A stretch of DNA of 64,000 nt, taken from positions 1 through 64,000 of the forward strand of contig VWZP01001621.1 of the NCBI GenBank assembly GCA_013396995.1. The letters run 5' to 3'. Both the position numbers and the translations under genes were made by a program. A model generated the notes under the pieces. The model did not search any database. It worked only from the letters and a program-made list of their open reading frames with translations, and had not been told where the DNA came from. Each line of letters opens with the position of its first letter. Position 1 is the stretch's first letter. Positions 47,311-61,000 of the stretch are shown in pieces. The DNA is from Dicaeum eximium (Eukaryota; Chordata; Aves; Passeriformes; Dicaeidae).

Positions 47311-50121
47311 AACAAATGTTGGTCCATACCTCCAGCTGACACCACCAGTGCCAGGCAATGATGAGTTCAGCATGGCAACCTTCACTAAATCAATCATTAT
47401 GATTGCATAATTTTAAGAAGCTATATTTGCCATATGGCTTTATAGATTTGGTTAACATTTATTTATATCCTATTTTAGTCTATTACAGTAATTACCTAGG
47501 TGATAAATACATGTTTCTAACAAATATTTTAAAACCCAAAAAAACCTAAAAATCCTCCAATTTAATAATGTTTTATTTTAATTTTATTTTTAATTTACTT
47601 TGGCTTAAGGAAAATATTAGAGAAAATATGTAAGTATAAAAGGACTAGCATTTATATGGGGTTTATATTTTCTGGTAGCTGATATTAAAATATTTTTGTT
47701 TACTTTAAGTTTAAAGGTGGTTTATGACTTGTGATGCATCTTCTGTTTATACCTCACATCCACACAGGCTTCAGGCAAAATGTGGGATGAAAAATGGAAA
47801 GGTCACAGACTTTTGTATTTTAGAATACCCTGTGATTCCTTTGTTTCTTTCAGCAGGTTATAGAAGTTGTGATAAATATTAAGATACAGGTCACATTACT
47901 GTGTCTGCTTTTGTTTTCCTATTGTGTTTGCCTAAGTGGATTATATTTCACTCCTCTCTATATTCCTAACACTGAAGCCAGGAAAGATTGGTGGATAAAT
48001 ACCAGTTTTATTTTTTTGAAAGTCTTGTTTTCCTTAGAAACCATTGTCAGCTGCACATAAGCAATATTGTATAAATCAAGATTGACATCAGAGAACACTA
48101 GAGTGATACTGTCATTTACAATCCAAAAGAAATTGCTAAGTTAGATAACTTAATATATTTTCTCTGTGTATGCTTACTGTACAATGCTTATAATGAACTG
48201 ATTTTATTATAAACTTCAAATAGAAATTTTCTGATATGTACTTAAACTATATGTAATATGGATAATAACTGTTCCTGCAATAGGAATGGCACTGTGTGGC
48301 TTCATTAATAAACACACACATCAAGGTGCTGAAGGGGAATCTGGTTTATTCACATCTCCATACAGATGATGTACACACGGGATTAAACAGCTCATCTTCA
48401 TAGTTATAATGCACAGACTACACACTAGATAATTTCTAGCTCCAGGAAAAGTCAAAGACATGCTGACCAAGTAAACATGAAGAAATATAAGCCTTCATTT
48501 TTCAGTTTGTATAATGTAACAAGAAATAGCTACTGCAAACCAGATTCCCAAGGTTTCTGGATATGCCTCATACAGTTTTATTTTTGCCAGAAATCTTTTT
48601 CTTGACACAAATATTCTGGTTATTGTCACCTACCCAATTTCCTTTAAAATCTCATTAAATCTGATTAAAATTACAAATTTGCAGGAACTAAAATTTAAAA
48701 AAAACAATAAAAATACCAAACAAAAAAAAACCCAAATCAAACTCTAACGCAAACAAAAACTAGTAATTGCAAGAGTTGTATAAAGTAAATTGGATCAAGA
48801 AAGACACTAAAAAGGTAAATATTAGTTTTATTATTTCACTCATTGATTTGAAAGTATACAAGTAAAATATACAAGCTGGGAAAATTAAGGGAAAGTTGAC
48901 TACAAACTTAAACCTACTTGTGTAATTTCTTTTTTAGAGTTTATCTACGAGTGTTATGCTACTGTGACTAGTAGGTACTGTTTACAAATGTGCTAGATTT
49001 TGCTGAAAATTTTATGTACAGCATCACAACCCAGCCATTGAGCACTGCTTTTATTTTTAGAAAAACTACTGTAAAATATGAAAGAGCAAGCTTTGTGATG
49101 AATGGAAGGAATATATAACAAATAAACAGCCGTGACAGTTTTGTTCTTCTTATAACAAGATCTGAAAGAGAACTTTTAATTATCCTAAGTATGCTTGGTG
49201 AGGAGAAAATAAAAATTGTTTCTGTGATAAATATAGCACATAAATACTTATTAGGATTGTCAGGTTGCCATCACAATATATAGTCAGGTATTCTGTTAAG
49301 AGAAGTAGCAGGCAGACATTTTATCTTTCTTATTTACAAACAAAGGAAATTTGACAATGAGCACAGAAAAGAGATAAATTTGTTGGTCACTTACAACTTC
49401 CCCTCAGCAAAATTTAATACAAGAGAAAGACCACTTATGATATTTAAACGTAGGTGACAGGAATATACATTCCTAAGGCAGTCTGTTTGCAAGCAATCTG
49501 TGACAGACAAATGTGCTATGAAATAAACTGAAGTTGGCAGAGTCCATAAAACAAGCTGTGCACTTGCCTGAAGATATAAAGTGTCAGACAAAGGTCTGTA
49601 AATGCTGAAAGTCTAAATGCAGGGTACCACATCCTGTGCTTTTAAGGAGACATAGATACATATAGGCAATTTTTTATATTTTCTGATGGAGCAAAAACAG
49701 ACCGTGTCTTCTTGGTCATAATTTAAGGTTAAGAGAAGAAAACAACAACAAAAAACCCTAAATAAAATAGAATTTCCAAAGACTATGAGAGCTTGGGGAA
49801 ACAGGGACTTGTCCATTGTGATGCCAATTCAGGCATCTTGACTCTCAATTAGAGAGAGTTTCAGTCATACAGAAGTGATTACCCTCAGAAATTTGAGACT
49901 TCTGTAAGAGGTCTACTTTTCACAAGACTTCTTTAAAGTCTTCCTGAAAATCAGAATTTCAATATTTTGAAGATATGCATATTGAATTATAGAAAACACT
50001 GCTCAGTCCTTTTTCTCCTTCTTCAACCATATTTTTTGTGCAGCTGGAAGAGACCACCAATTTAAGTGTTTTTTACTAGTCTAGACCCTGCTCAAAGAGA
50101 ATTTTTTTGAAGATAAATAGA

Positions 50122-50177
50122 TGATAATATTCTATCAGTAGGACTGATTTAGTTGATAATATTCTATCAGTAGGACT
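50122..50177. repeat. Two-copy tandem duplication, 32-bp period
   Basis: TGATAATATTCTATCAGTAG plus GACT occurs at 50122 and again at 50154, with similar flanking bases. Confidence 0.95.
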
Positions 50178-51578
50178 AATTATGGTCAGTTTTTAACAGC
50201 TATCTTCCTTTAGACTTTTTTTGGATACTGCTCCTGCAGCTGTACAAAATCCTAAAAGAAATAATTATTTTTGAATTTGTTCCTTTCCATTAGTGGTAGA
50301 AAAGAACACCACTTGGAGTTTTGCCATAAAAACAGAGAGGGAAATTTGGACTTTAAATCAGGATAAGGCTCTGAGTTAGCATGATACTGGAAGCTGATAA
50401 TAGGCTTGATGAACAAATCTATTCAGATCTGTTTGGTTTAACAAGTGTTTCTACTTTTGGTGGCTGTCATAATGTTTGAAGCAGATTTCATGTTTTAACA
50501 GATGGTGAAATTGTAAACTGGATGCAGAGCAGGAGTTCTGGCACAGTCCTGCCATATAAGAACACTGTAAGATTCAAGACCAACTTGACATTTCCAGGAT
50601 GAAGCGTTAACTATAAGCTGAGAAGAATGTATGTCATAATTTCTTGATATACATAAGAAGCCCTGCTTGTTCCCATAATACTTGATTCAATGTTACTGCT
50701 TTTGTTGACTTCCAAGTCTCATGTAATTTAAACATAATTGCTTTAGAGCAGCTACATTCTCTTCTAACAAGTGATAGTGACAAAAATACTATAGAAATTT
50801 TTTATATCATCTGTCAAAGGGAGGTTTGATGAGTGATAACCAAGGCATCCTTTCTTGAAGAGAGATTATTTACAACTACTTCAAATTAAAAATACTACCA
50901 TCACTGTAATTAGAATAGCAATAAATTTTGAATAGACTATTAACAATCTAATGAAACTATTTGTAAATTTGTGACTATTAGTCACTATTTGTGAATTGAC
51001 GAGTGAGATATTTTCCTTTCTCCTATGTAAGCGTCAGGTGTTTTTTGGTCCAACTGAGACTTGGTTCTAATTTGGATAGAAAATTGAACTACTCCGGAGA
51101 GTTTACTCTGATTTTGTTTGTTTATTTCTCTGTTTCCCTATTTTACTTTTATGCACTGATTTATTCAGTTATTCAGTGTCACATCTTCTGGAATATTGCT
51201 AACAATGGAGAAATAAGTTTAAGGGAGTAAGGAAAAGAGAGATCATGGATGTCACTGATTGATGGCTCAGTATTCAAAAATCTGCGATAGTGGATCTTTG
51301 AGTGCCGTTAGGCAGGGAAAAAGATGCATACTTTAAATGACCTTTCTTAAGAAAGATGATGGATGGGCTCAACTACAAGGACAGTTCTTTTGCTGGAGTA
51401 ATGGTTGGACTTCTGTTGAAGGCTTATAACTAGGGAAGAGATGGCTTTTATAACAAAGGAGGGCTGTATTTTTTTGGAAGACTATCCAAGCACAATTATC
51501 CCTCATCCCTTCAATCCCTCTTCCCTGACAGTATTCACATCATGCTGTTCTATTACTGACTCCAACCTCAAAAGAGAA

Positions 51579-51622
51579 GGAAAAAAAAAAAGAAAAAAAA
51601 ACCACACCAAACCAAACACACA
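51579..51622. repeat. Poly(A) with A/C-rich tail
   Basis: A runs interrupted by G, followed by ACCACACCAAACC words. One of several such tracts in the window. Confidence 0.75.
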
Positions 51623-52334
51623 AGGAATAAAAGGAAGTTTATTACAGAGAAATGAAATTTGTAGGCAATTCTCTGTTACAAAAAAATAAAGAGTTGTTTT
51701 ATGAAGAGGTTGGTAACACTTTACAGCTATAGACATGTTTTGATTTCACTATAAAGCTAAAATGTTTTCAGAGTTCATTATTTCACAGTCCATTTTTATG
51801 GGGACCATTTTGTGCACTTCACTGATAGAGTTTTTTCTGTTTCCAGTCCATTTATTACCTGACATAATCTAGATATTTTAGCTCTATTTTTTGTCAGGAG
51901 TTCTTTCCTCTCCATTACCTACTATCTAGCTTGTTAGCACATAAACTTGCTTCTTCCCTCATGAAATGGATGTCCATCATATCACTAGAGGCATGGCTTC
52001 CTACTCTAAATGCCCATTTTTTCACTGCTATGAGATTAGCCTCCCAACTATTTCTCCAATGTCACATCCATTTTCACCCAGGGTGCCTGTTAGACCAAGA
52101 CACTATTACAAGACTGCCCATGTGGAGCATGAAGGAAAGATGTTGGGCAGTGTTCTGGTGAGAGCAAAGAAACTAATTTTTGTTACCACAACTCTGAAAA
52201 CATGTTTTGATGTGTATAATGTAACAAAGCAAACTACAGACTTGATGAAAGTAAGTTGTACAGTAAAAAAAGTAGATTACCTACTGACAAGACTGAATGC
52301 TGAATTCATAATGCAGTTCTAAAAACTACGAGCC

Positions 52335-52405
52335 CCTAATAAACCCAGAAACCAAACAAAAACCCAAATCCCAACCTCAACAAAACAACACAAAGCAAAA
52401 CTGAG
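52335..52405. repeat. A/C-rich low-complexity tract
   Basis: Dominated by AAACC, CAAAAC and AACCC words with few G or T. Confidence 0.75.
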
Positions 52406-52649
52406 AAAATCCTGAACAGAAATGTTGTCTATTTCTTTACAGATAGATATTTCAGGAAATTAATCTTCTCCCTTTGTAAAATTGCTTTGGAGAGGACATG
52501 CTTTTGTTTTCTTAGAAAAGAGGGTATTGATGGGTTTAGCACAGATGGCAAACATGACAGATATTTATTGGCTGAGTGTCTTTACATATCAGGAACATGT
52601 TTTTTGGAACAACAAGCTTGAAGAGAGATTTACAAACCACATGATGTTC

Positions 52650-52666
52650 ATATATATATATATATA
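52650..52666. repeat. (TA)n microsatellite
   Basis: About eight TA units. Confidence 0.9.
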
Positions 52667-54534
52667 CTTTTTAGCTTTTTGTGACATTCGTGGAAGTTAA
52701 ATATGAGAGGCAGTTTCTCCCTAGATTATAATCTTTGTTTGCAGAACTACTCTAGAAACTGAGAGTACCACTAACCAGCACTCCAAAATACTGAAAGAAC
52801 AGAGACACATAGTTGTTCACTGAAAAGAAAAATAATCAGAAGTAATAGAAAGGAATTTAATATGCTGTTAAAGATATATAGCCCAACAAAGGAAAGTCAA
52901 AAACTGATTATATAATCTACTGACAAGTATCCATTATATTCTTCTCTTGGTGCCTGACTACAAAATTTGGAACAAAGAGGAAGATGGTATCCCTCAAATA
53001 TTTTTTGAACTGATTTAGTTTAAGATTTCCATTACTGATATGACATAAAAGAGAAATAATCAATATCTTTAAAAAATCAACAAAAATACTGTATTTAAAA
53101 TGGGCTGTATTTTAAGAGATAAAGGAAATAGAATCAATATATTAGGTGCAGGTCTCTCAATTTAAGGACTAGTAAGAATTTATCAGATAAAATGCAATTT
53201 CACATTCTAAAATGTAAGGAGGACAAGAACACATTAATTCATCAGAAAATGACCACAAATCAGTGGTATTAGGCAGTTATGAAAAGGAAAAATTTAAACC
53301 GGAAATGAATTCTAGTGCATATATTGAAGTATTTTGATTGCAGTATCTGATATTTTCTGAGGCTTGCACTTTTAATAATTTATTTTTTAGGAGCAGTAAC
53401 TGCCATTCAAAAGTTTAAGAAATTATCTCTGAAATGTGACAGACCCTGCTCAAAACTCCCCTGCTCATTCTGCTCAAAACTAACAGAAGCACACATTGAC
53501 TGTGTGCCATTAAGATTGTTCCATCTTCATAGCAAGCTATTTTCTTTGGTTTTTTTTTCTCTTGTTTACTTCTTGTTTTAACTTGAATTCTTAATTGATG
53601 TGCTTTAATTCTTATGATGTTCTCTACTATATCTATATATGAGCTGCAGTGTATGCAATACAGTAGGATAAGTCAGCATATTTTCCCTGAATAATTTATA
53701 ATAAATTTATCCCCAGAGTCAGGTGTCCCCTGATCTTCTCAGTAACTGCTTTGTAAAAGTATTCCAAAAGACCATCCCATTTGGAGCAAGACTTCTGTTA
53801 CCAAGAGTAAGAGCCATCTTTTCTTTCTCTTTCTTTCTATGGTAGCACTGAAGCTCAGGCAAGAAAAAGTCTCAATTCTCATAGAAATATTTAAAAGACA
53901 AAAGAAGCTTTCTTTTACCAAAATCCTTTCAGCCCTGTAGTTATTAAATAAAGTACTGTTATTCACAATAACAGACTATTCCTTGTATTCAACTAACATC
54001 ACAATTATCAGGCCTGGGACTATCACAAGCATTTTCTCTGAACTTATCTTGTCTTTGTTATAACTTTCTTTTAGCATATTTATCTATAAAGTCATTTCTG
54101 TAATAACCATATAGCTGTTATCTAGCTTGCTTTAGTTTTGCTAAACTTGGAGTACAGTATTCTTATATTTGGGGCATAATGTTTAATTTGTGGTATAATA
54201 TTTCAGAATTTTAAGAAGCGCTGTTATCATTTTTTATGTAAACAGTAATAGCAAGTAGTTGTCCTTTGTGCTGGACCCTAGGACCAAGACACAGCTGAAG
54301 GAATGCAGGCACAGTGACAGTGGAAACTGTTAGCAGAGGATGGCACTGGAGAATCAAAGTCTATCAATGTCATCAGTAGCCATATATTGACAGTAATGCA
54401 AAGATCAGAGCTGGACAAAAGTAGTTTTAGGTGCAATAAAAATGAAACCCAACCTCTACCTAAAACATGTAAAACACACCAAAGGTAGCAAAGTGAGACA
54501 CAACTTGGTGTTTCAGTGAAGAAGACCACAGAAG

Positions 54535-54900
54535 CAATCAGAGGACTGGAACACCTCTCCCATGAGGGCAGGCCAAGAGAGCTGAGTGTTTTCAGTGTGG
54601 AGAAGACAAGGCTGTGAAATTCTGCTCTACCTTACTAAAGTCTTTTATACTTAAAAAGGGCTTGTAAGAAAGATGGTGAAAGGCTAGTTCTAAACTAAGA
54701 GAGTAGCTTCAGACTAGGTATAAGGAAGAAAGATGATGGATAGATGAAGATGGTGAATAGATTGCCCAGGAAGGTGATAGATGCCCCATGAAGGGAAGCA
54801 TTCAAGGTCAAGATCAAGGCTCTGAGCAAGCTGATCTGGTTGAAGATGTCCCTTATTGTTGCAGGAAGTTTGTTCTTGATTACATTTAAAGGTCCATTCC
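54535..54900 (+). mobile_element. CR1 LINE 3' fragment (diverged)
   Basis: Sense CR1 blocks: GACTGGAACACCTCTCCCATGAGG (54544-54567), a decayed middle, ATTGCCCAGGAAGGTGATAGATGCCCCATG (54760-54789), AGCATTCAAGGTCAAG (54797-54812), and GCTCTGAGCAAGCTGATCTGGTTGAAGATGTCCCT (54819-54853). The usual ATTCTATGA end is replaced or lost after about 54895. Confidence 0.8.
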
Positions 54901-56723
54901 GAGTCAAACTCTTCTATCATTCTGATCCGAAGAAAGAAGGGGTGAAACATGCAAATCAAACAATAGAAATAATCCTAAGCAAACCCTAAGGTGAGAACTT
55001 TAATATTAATCTCTTCTTCCTACTACTCAAAGGGAAGAAACTTTCCTCTGCATACATCATGCTTGGGATGCTGACAACTTGTTGCAATTGTACCCTCCCT
55101 GCCGAACTCCTGACATTAAGATCCAGAAAAGCAATTAAAAGCTCAGAGCACAATGCCAATAAAAAAGGTGAAGATATTAGATATTATATTTTTTGTATGA
55201 GAACTTGCAATTTTAGTATTGATAATGAAATTTATTTAGAATTAATTATCTAGATAGCAAGCGTTTGCATCATTATTAACTGGCTTAATAGTAACAAATG
55301 TTCTACTTTGGTTACATTAGCAAATATTTCTTAAAAACAAATAAATTCTTGGCTTCACTTACAAGTGAAGTGTTTACCTTTTTGCACATCACTGTCTAAA
55401 CAAAGGGAACACAAGGAACTATAGAACCAAAGTGAGTCAAATGCACATATCAAATCCATCCAAGAAGTTATGTTAATCTTCTTTAAAAATCCTCTGAGAG
55501 GTAATATATTAGAGATGAGGACAGATTAACCAAATTAGAAAAATTAAGAGTAAAAATAATAAGGAAAATAATGATCAGTCCTTGAGACACAATGCTGCCA
55601 CTAGAACCTCTTTAACTATCTGATGACACCTGTGATTGAAGTGTCTTACACAAAGAGCCTTGTCCATTCCTCTTGAAAACTTCAGGGTTGACTTGGTCAT
55701 TTCTAGAATTTAATTCTAATTCCATGGGAAGCAATATCCCTGTGTTTGTGGGTTTTGCTTTCTCAACAGTATTGCTATGCATTGCCATGGTCACCCATTT
55801 AGAAGTATCAGAAATATCAAATTTAGATACATATTTGGGTACAAAGATGGAACTAATGTAAAAAAAATAAGAAGTAATTGAAAGAATTTATTTGATTATA
55901 AAAACCACCTCACATTAGAAAAAAAAGAGAAGTACATAAACCCAGCTTTCGAATAGCTGGGAAGGCCAAAATCTCTGCTTTTGAGCTTCGAAGATGAAAA
56001 GGTGCACTAGAAAGAAATTAAAGTTTTCACCTGAAAGAATAAAATGCTTATTCATTGCCACCTTGCAGAAGGATGCAATATTAAAAGCTCAGGGTAAATG
56101 TAGATTGCCATTCAGAATGGCCTTTGAAAAAAACACATAAAGAAGGAACTAATTCCTCAGTATGATTAGAGAGAAGCCTACAACAGACTATTAGTGGAAA
56201 AAAGGTACCCTTCAAAAGTAGAAATCATATCAAAATGAGTAGAACCTTTTAGAGATTTTGAGAAGCAAATTCTCAATATATTAAAACTAATAATAAAGTA
56301 TTTCGTTTCATAACAAGCAAACAGAATTCTACAAGATAGCAGTAACCCAGTTTATAGTTGAGATGAGAAAGTAGCATAAATAACAAAAAACATACTCAGG
56401 GAGATGATTTCAGTGTTTACTACAGGGAACTGTAAGGAGTTTCTGCAGCAGAGAAAGCAGTAGAAACCTGAGGTATTTCCTCAGATAGACGTGTCAACAG
56501 AAGTTATTAAAAACTACTAATTCAAGTAATAGTCATGTGCCAGGTCCTGAATATATTCACTCAAGCATTTCATTTATGTGACTTCCTTATCAGTTCTTCA
56601 AGCAGAGGTTCCTTCCCCATTTATGTATCACCAAGCTGTAAGTGTTGTAACTCCATCCATAAGAACAGGCCCAGAGTAGTCCATAAGATGTATTTGATAC
56701 ATAATTCATCAAGCATTTATTGT
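54901..56723. other. Single-copy AT-rich DNA, no gene seen
   Basis: Frames at 55612-55794 (minus) and 55673-55861 (plus) overlap on opposite strands and have no recognisable domain. No repeats recognised. Confidence 0.5.
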
Positions 56724-57190
56724 TGTTGGTGTCCCATCAGAGGTCGGGGTTACCAATCATTGTTGTGCCCGACGGTGAATCAGGACTCTTTGACTCCAAT
56801 ATCAGAAGGCTTACATGATTTATTAAAATGACTCCATTGATCAGAAGGATTTTGGGCTATATCTGCCCAGGTACAGAGCTAACATGCTTTCTTCATGCTC
56901 AGTACAAGAATGCTAGAAATGCTTACAAAATCAGAGAGATAACATTTCTCTATATCATAGGTTGAGAGGAAGAAAACCACATCTCCCCATATCGGGAGAC
57001 AGAGCAGAAGAATGCATCTGTGTCCTTGAACACACAGCTCAGAGATATCTTTACAGAAATCTGTGCAGAGAAAAACGAGCCTCTCCTGGGAAGAAAACCT
57101 CAGCAGGCTTTCACCCAGAAAACTCATAAAATGTTGAGACGACAAGCATTAGTGTTTATCATCACAGAAAGCAATACTTGCGGAAGTGGT
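56724..57190 (-). mobile_element. Probable ERV LTR on the minus strand
   Basis: Read antisense, a polyadenylation signal AATAAA (plus 56819-56824) is followed by about 95 bases of R/U5-like sequence ending GGGACACCAACA at 56724. That sequence includes GTCAAAGAGTCCTGATTCACCG and a GC-richer GGGCACAACAATGATTGG stretch. The upstream part includes GTGAAAGCCTGCTGAGG and CTTCCCAGGAGAGGCTC, as U3. The spacing is the same as in the LTR at 10768-11382. The 5' boundary is uncertain and no exact target duplication was found. It resembles songbird ERVK-type LTRs in my memory. Confidence 0.55.
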
Positions 57191-57814
57191 TGTCATAGCA
57201 ATTAGTTGTCAGCCTTTCTATTTAGAGGTGAAGTAGGCTTGTCATCTGTGAAACTTTTCCACATCAGAACTCTGCATCAGATTCCTGAGATATTAATTCT
57301 AAGGTTTCAGTTTAATTAAAGTCAGTGCAATGGGTCTTTGCGTTTGTGTCTGCTGTGTTCAAACAATGACATGAACCCGTGTCTGCACAAGCTAGATTTT
57401 TGATTAGTAATGGATGGAGACTGTTTGTTCAATATACTTCTGTTGTCATGAGAGAGAATTAGATATTTACTTTGTCATTTATGATTCGTACAGTATTACA
57501 AGAATTAGATTTTATAGATAGTCCTGTTTTATCTCATTGTCAGGTTATCCCAGTGCTGCACAATTTTGCTTACTTAATTAAATCATATGCACAACTTGTA
57601 CTGTGAATATTATTGAGCATTTAAATAAATCCATTTTTTGGTAACTTGGATGGCTTGACTTCCTTCTAGACAATCATGAGTTTGCCAGCATTCAACTTAT
57701 ACATGTAAAATTTCAGATATTGCACAGTGATGGGTCCAATTACCCAGAACAAGAGTTGTATTTTGAGATTATGATTTTACTCCATGAGAAAAAAAAAAAA
57801 GGCGCCTGGGTATC
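57191..57814. other. Single-copy AT-rich DNA, no gene seen
   Basis: No gene or repeat family. The last part carries a poly(A) run (57789-57800) and GGCGCCTGG just before the next element. Confidence 0.5.
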
Positions 57815-58081
57815 TGTAGCATTGCAGTGCCTGGGTGGGCAAGGATAGGTTGGATTCAAACCCAAGCAAACATCTCAGCCAACCCTGTTCTAGAGGAGAT
57901 GCAGATACACCTCTGGCCTGAGAGAGCTGGACGGGGATGTCTCATCTAATCTCGAGCTATTGGAGCTCAGGAAACCCAAACCCAAAGGGGCAGCCATGTT
58001 AAACTCATTGCTGTTTGCTGGTGGCCCACCCGTGTTGTGTTGTGTTGTGTGTCTGTCCCCTACCCCCAACCCCACATAACA
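57815..58081. mobile_element. Compact TSD-flanked element, LTR-like
   Basis: A 267-bp block starting TGTAGCATTGCAGTGCC and ending CCCCACATAACA, so TG...CA on either strand. It is flanked by GGTATC at 57809-57814 and 58082-58087. A 6-bp duplication and TG...CA ends fit an ERVK-type solo LTR. The match can be read as eight bases (GGTATCTG), which would instead suit a hAT-like DNA transposon, but the ends are not clear inverted repeats. It is GC-richer than its surroundings, holds a (GTGTT)n array at 58031-58050, and has no evident polyadenylation signal. Orientation unknown. Confidence 0.6.
58031..58050. repeat. (GTGTT)n microsatellite
   Basis: Four GTGTT units inside the compact element. Confidence 0.9.
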
Positions 58082-58087
58082 GGTATC

Positions 58088-61000
58088 TGACATGAAGATC
58101 TCACAGAGAGTTTAGATATGTGTCTTTCATCAGATTTAATTACGTTGAACAGAAATATTGAACTGTGCTATTGTGTGTTTTCTTTTCAAGTCAAGTGCCA
58201 AATCTGAAGACTGAATTACTGTCTTCTCTAAAAATTGTCTGTCTTTCTAAAAAACAGATATTATTATATTAATTTTAAAACTTAGGGATAACAAGATTTA
58301 GTGGTGTCTTCATTGCTTCATGCAGACTTGAATATCAATCAGATGAGATGTGTGAAATGCAATTTTTTTACCTTGGTCTAGCACACAGCATTACCTCAGC
58401 TTCTCAAAACAGATACAAATTTGTCACAGCCATAAACATACTGCATCATCTATCAAATATGCAGTTCACCCCAATGTGTCCCATATTTAAAATACAGGGG
58501 AGAGATCTTACAGAACATCTTTAACATACCTGGGCAAAATGCTGGAAATAATTTTGCTGGTTTTGCTGGCACTGCCATTCATTATGAAAACACATTGCTC
58601 TGTGAAACCCTGTAAACAAAGGAAATGAAGCTGAAGCTAACCAGCAGCTATAGGGAGAGGGGCTTAGTGCATTCTGTCTGCCTCTGCTGTGTATCTGCTT
58701 GAGAAACAAATGCTTCACTATCTACACTGAATACCTCAGAAACTACAAATTATGAAAGGAGACCACACATCATTCCCTGTGAAAGATCATAGCATTTTAG
58801 TGTTTAGGGTTTTAGGTTTTTTGTTTAACTAATTTTTTTTTTTTTAGGTATTTCTTTACTGTACTGCTATACAAAGAAGGATCAGAAAGCTCATGATTGT
58901 TACAGCTCTTTAGAAGGTTTCTTGTCTATATATCTTGTCTATTTCTTGTCTGTATATCTGGAGTGAAAAAACTGACATTCATTGAGGCAAAATGAACAAA
59001 TGAAGTTAGTGTGGACATGAAGCAAATTATTATTTTGATCATAATTATAAGAAAAAGGTTTATTTCTGAATCAGAAGTTCAGAGTTAGAGGTTTTTTGTA
59101 CCATCCCCTTATATTTAATGGATAGATATAAAACTGTAAACAGCACCAAAGTGTAGCTTTTAAATTCTGGTTTCATCTGAAATAATTGTTCCTGAAATAA
59201 TTTTTTCAATGGGTTGTAGCTTTTTTACTGTATGTTTCTTTGTTCGTGGGTAAGTTTTGAGGTGTTTTTAGGATTCTCAGAATGGAGGTTTTCCATTTTC
59301 ATTTACAATGAACAGACCAAAATATTTCATGTAGTGGACATGAGCAGTTTTCTTCTGTCTAAAAGCAGTTGATACCCTATGTTTAAAACAAATACATACA
59401 TATATATATATAGCTGTTTTATTGTCAATTGTTTTCCAAGAGTTTGTAAAACTATAGGGAAGAAAAATGGGGCAAGAAGGAACTCAAAGAGTTCAGAGTT
59501 AGATGCTCTGAAATGAGGTCACAGTAGTGAACAGTTCCTCACATGCTTGGAGTACTTTAGAATAATCAGTATAGCATAAAAAAATATTTTCATTGATATT
59601 TTCTCCTTCCACAAATTTCTGATTTTAAACAAGTAAACAATAGCAGCGTTATTTCAAATTTCTGGTGCAGAGTAGGTACCTATACCCTCAGTAATTCTAA
59701 AGGCATCACTGAAGACTGGAAAATAGGAAGTGAAATAAAAATGCCTTCTGGAGAAACAGTAAGAAATAAATATGAATGAAATTTTGCAGGACCCTTATTG
59801 TGATTACCGTAAACAAACAAGGCTGTTCAAGAATTATTCTAAAGAAACCAAACCAATGTCCATTCAGAAGCATTGGTTCTGCTCATCTGCCTTTTGTATC
59901 TAATTTCCTGAGATCGTTGTGTGTAATGGACAGACAATATTAATGCTGAGCAATTTAACACACTGTTTATGAGAGATTCTGGAGGAAATGTGTATGAAAT
60001 AGCTTTGCAGATGACTCAGTGAGATCTTACAGTTTATATGTATCAAATAGGCCTGTGAAATCTGGAAATATCACTGAAGAGCAGAAACCAGACCTCCAAC
60101 TAAACTGTGTTTTAACAGGTAGATGTAAATCCACTCTCAGAGAAGTGACAAAGCCTAAATGCAAATTATTGTCTAACTGGATAAATGTGACTTGATTATA
60201 CCTTGATTATAGTTAGGCACAGCCCAGTGCTGGAACAGCACATAATATTCTCTCATTTAAGAAGTAATTTCCTAAGTAGTTGAAAATAACTAGCAGGGAA
60301 ATCTCACCAGCTCACTGCTGAGCACAAAGTCCATCTCTCCTGGTGATCTAAGTTGCGAAAACGAGGAAGTGATTTTTTTTTTTCTTTCCCTAATTTGAGG
60401 TAGCAGGAATATTTTGTGTATAAATAAACATGACAGGGAGTGGAGAACAGGAATTGTGTCCTCCTGTTAATTTTTCTGTGCATTAGCATGACTTCCCTCC
60501 CTGCTTTGCTGGGTTTCTTCTTGGGAGTGATTAGGGGAATTCTTGTATGAATATTTGAGTAGTTCTTTAATTGTTGGGGAAAAAAGTCATTACTGGGAAA
60601 AAAAACTAAATTACTGGGACAAGTAATTTGCTGTTTTGTGGTACTGACCTAGCTTATCCTTCCTAAAGAAAAAAAAAAAAGTTGCTTTCATATATCTCAT
60701 GTCATTATTCTTCTATTCTCATAGAAGATATGTTAATAAGGTGATGAATTTCAGCAGTTTTTAAACTTTGTTTAAGGAGCACTAATTATATGATTTTCTT
60801 TCCCTTTGTGGTGCTGTAGTTAAGAAGAGCTGATACCAACATTCTGAACTGATGAGGCAATACTAGTTCTTTCCAGATAAGATAAGCACATTTTCCTAAG
60901 AATTAGTTGATGTCTGCCTTAAATATTCAGAGCTCTTTTCAATACTCTAAACCCAGTAATTGGATCAATTATGAGGAAAGAGAAGGAAAAGGTAATTTCA

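Larger units (their letters stand above)
47311..54534. other. Single-copy AT-rich DNA, no gene seen
   Basis: No coding region or transposon recognised. It holds a 32-bp-period duplication at 50122-50177, a TA array at 52650-52666, and oligo-A/C tracts at 48700-48765, 51579-51622 and 52335-52405. Confidence 0.5.

Noticed and set aside
48290..48400. Possible LTR end on the minus strand (two AATAAA-like motifs)
   Set aside because: No TG...CA boundaries, target duplication or TATA could be placed, and AATAAA is common in DNA this AT-rich.
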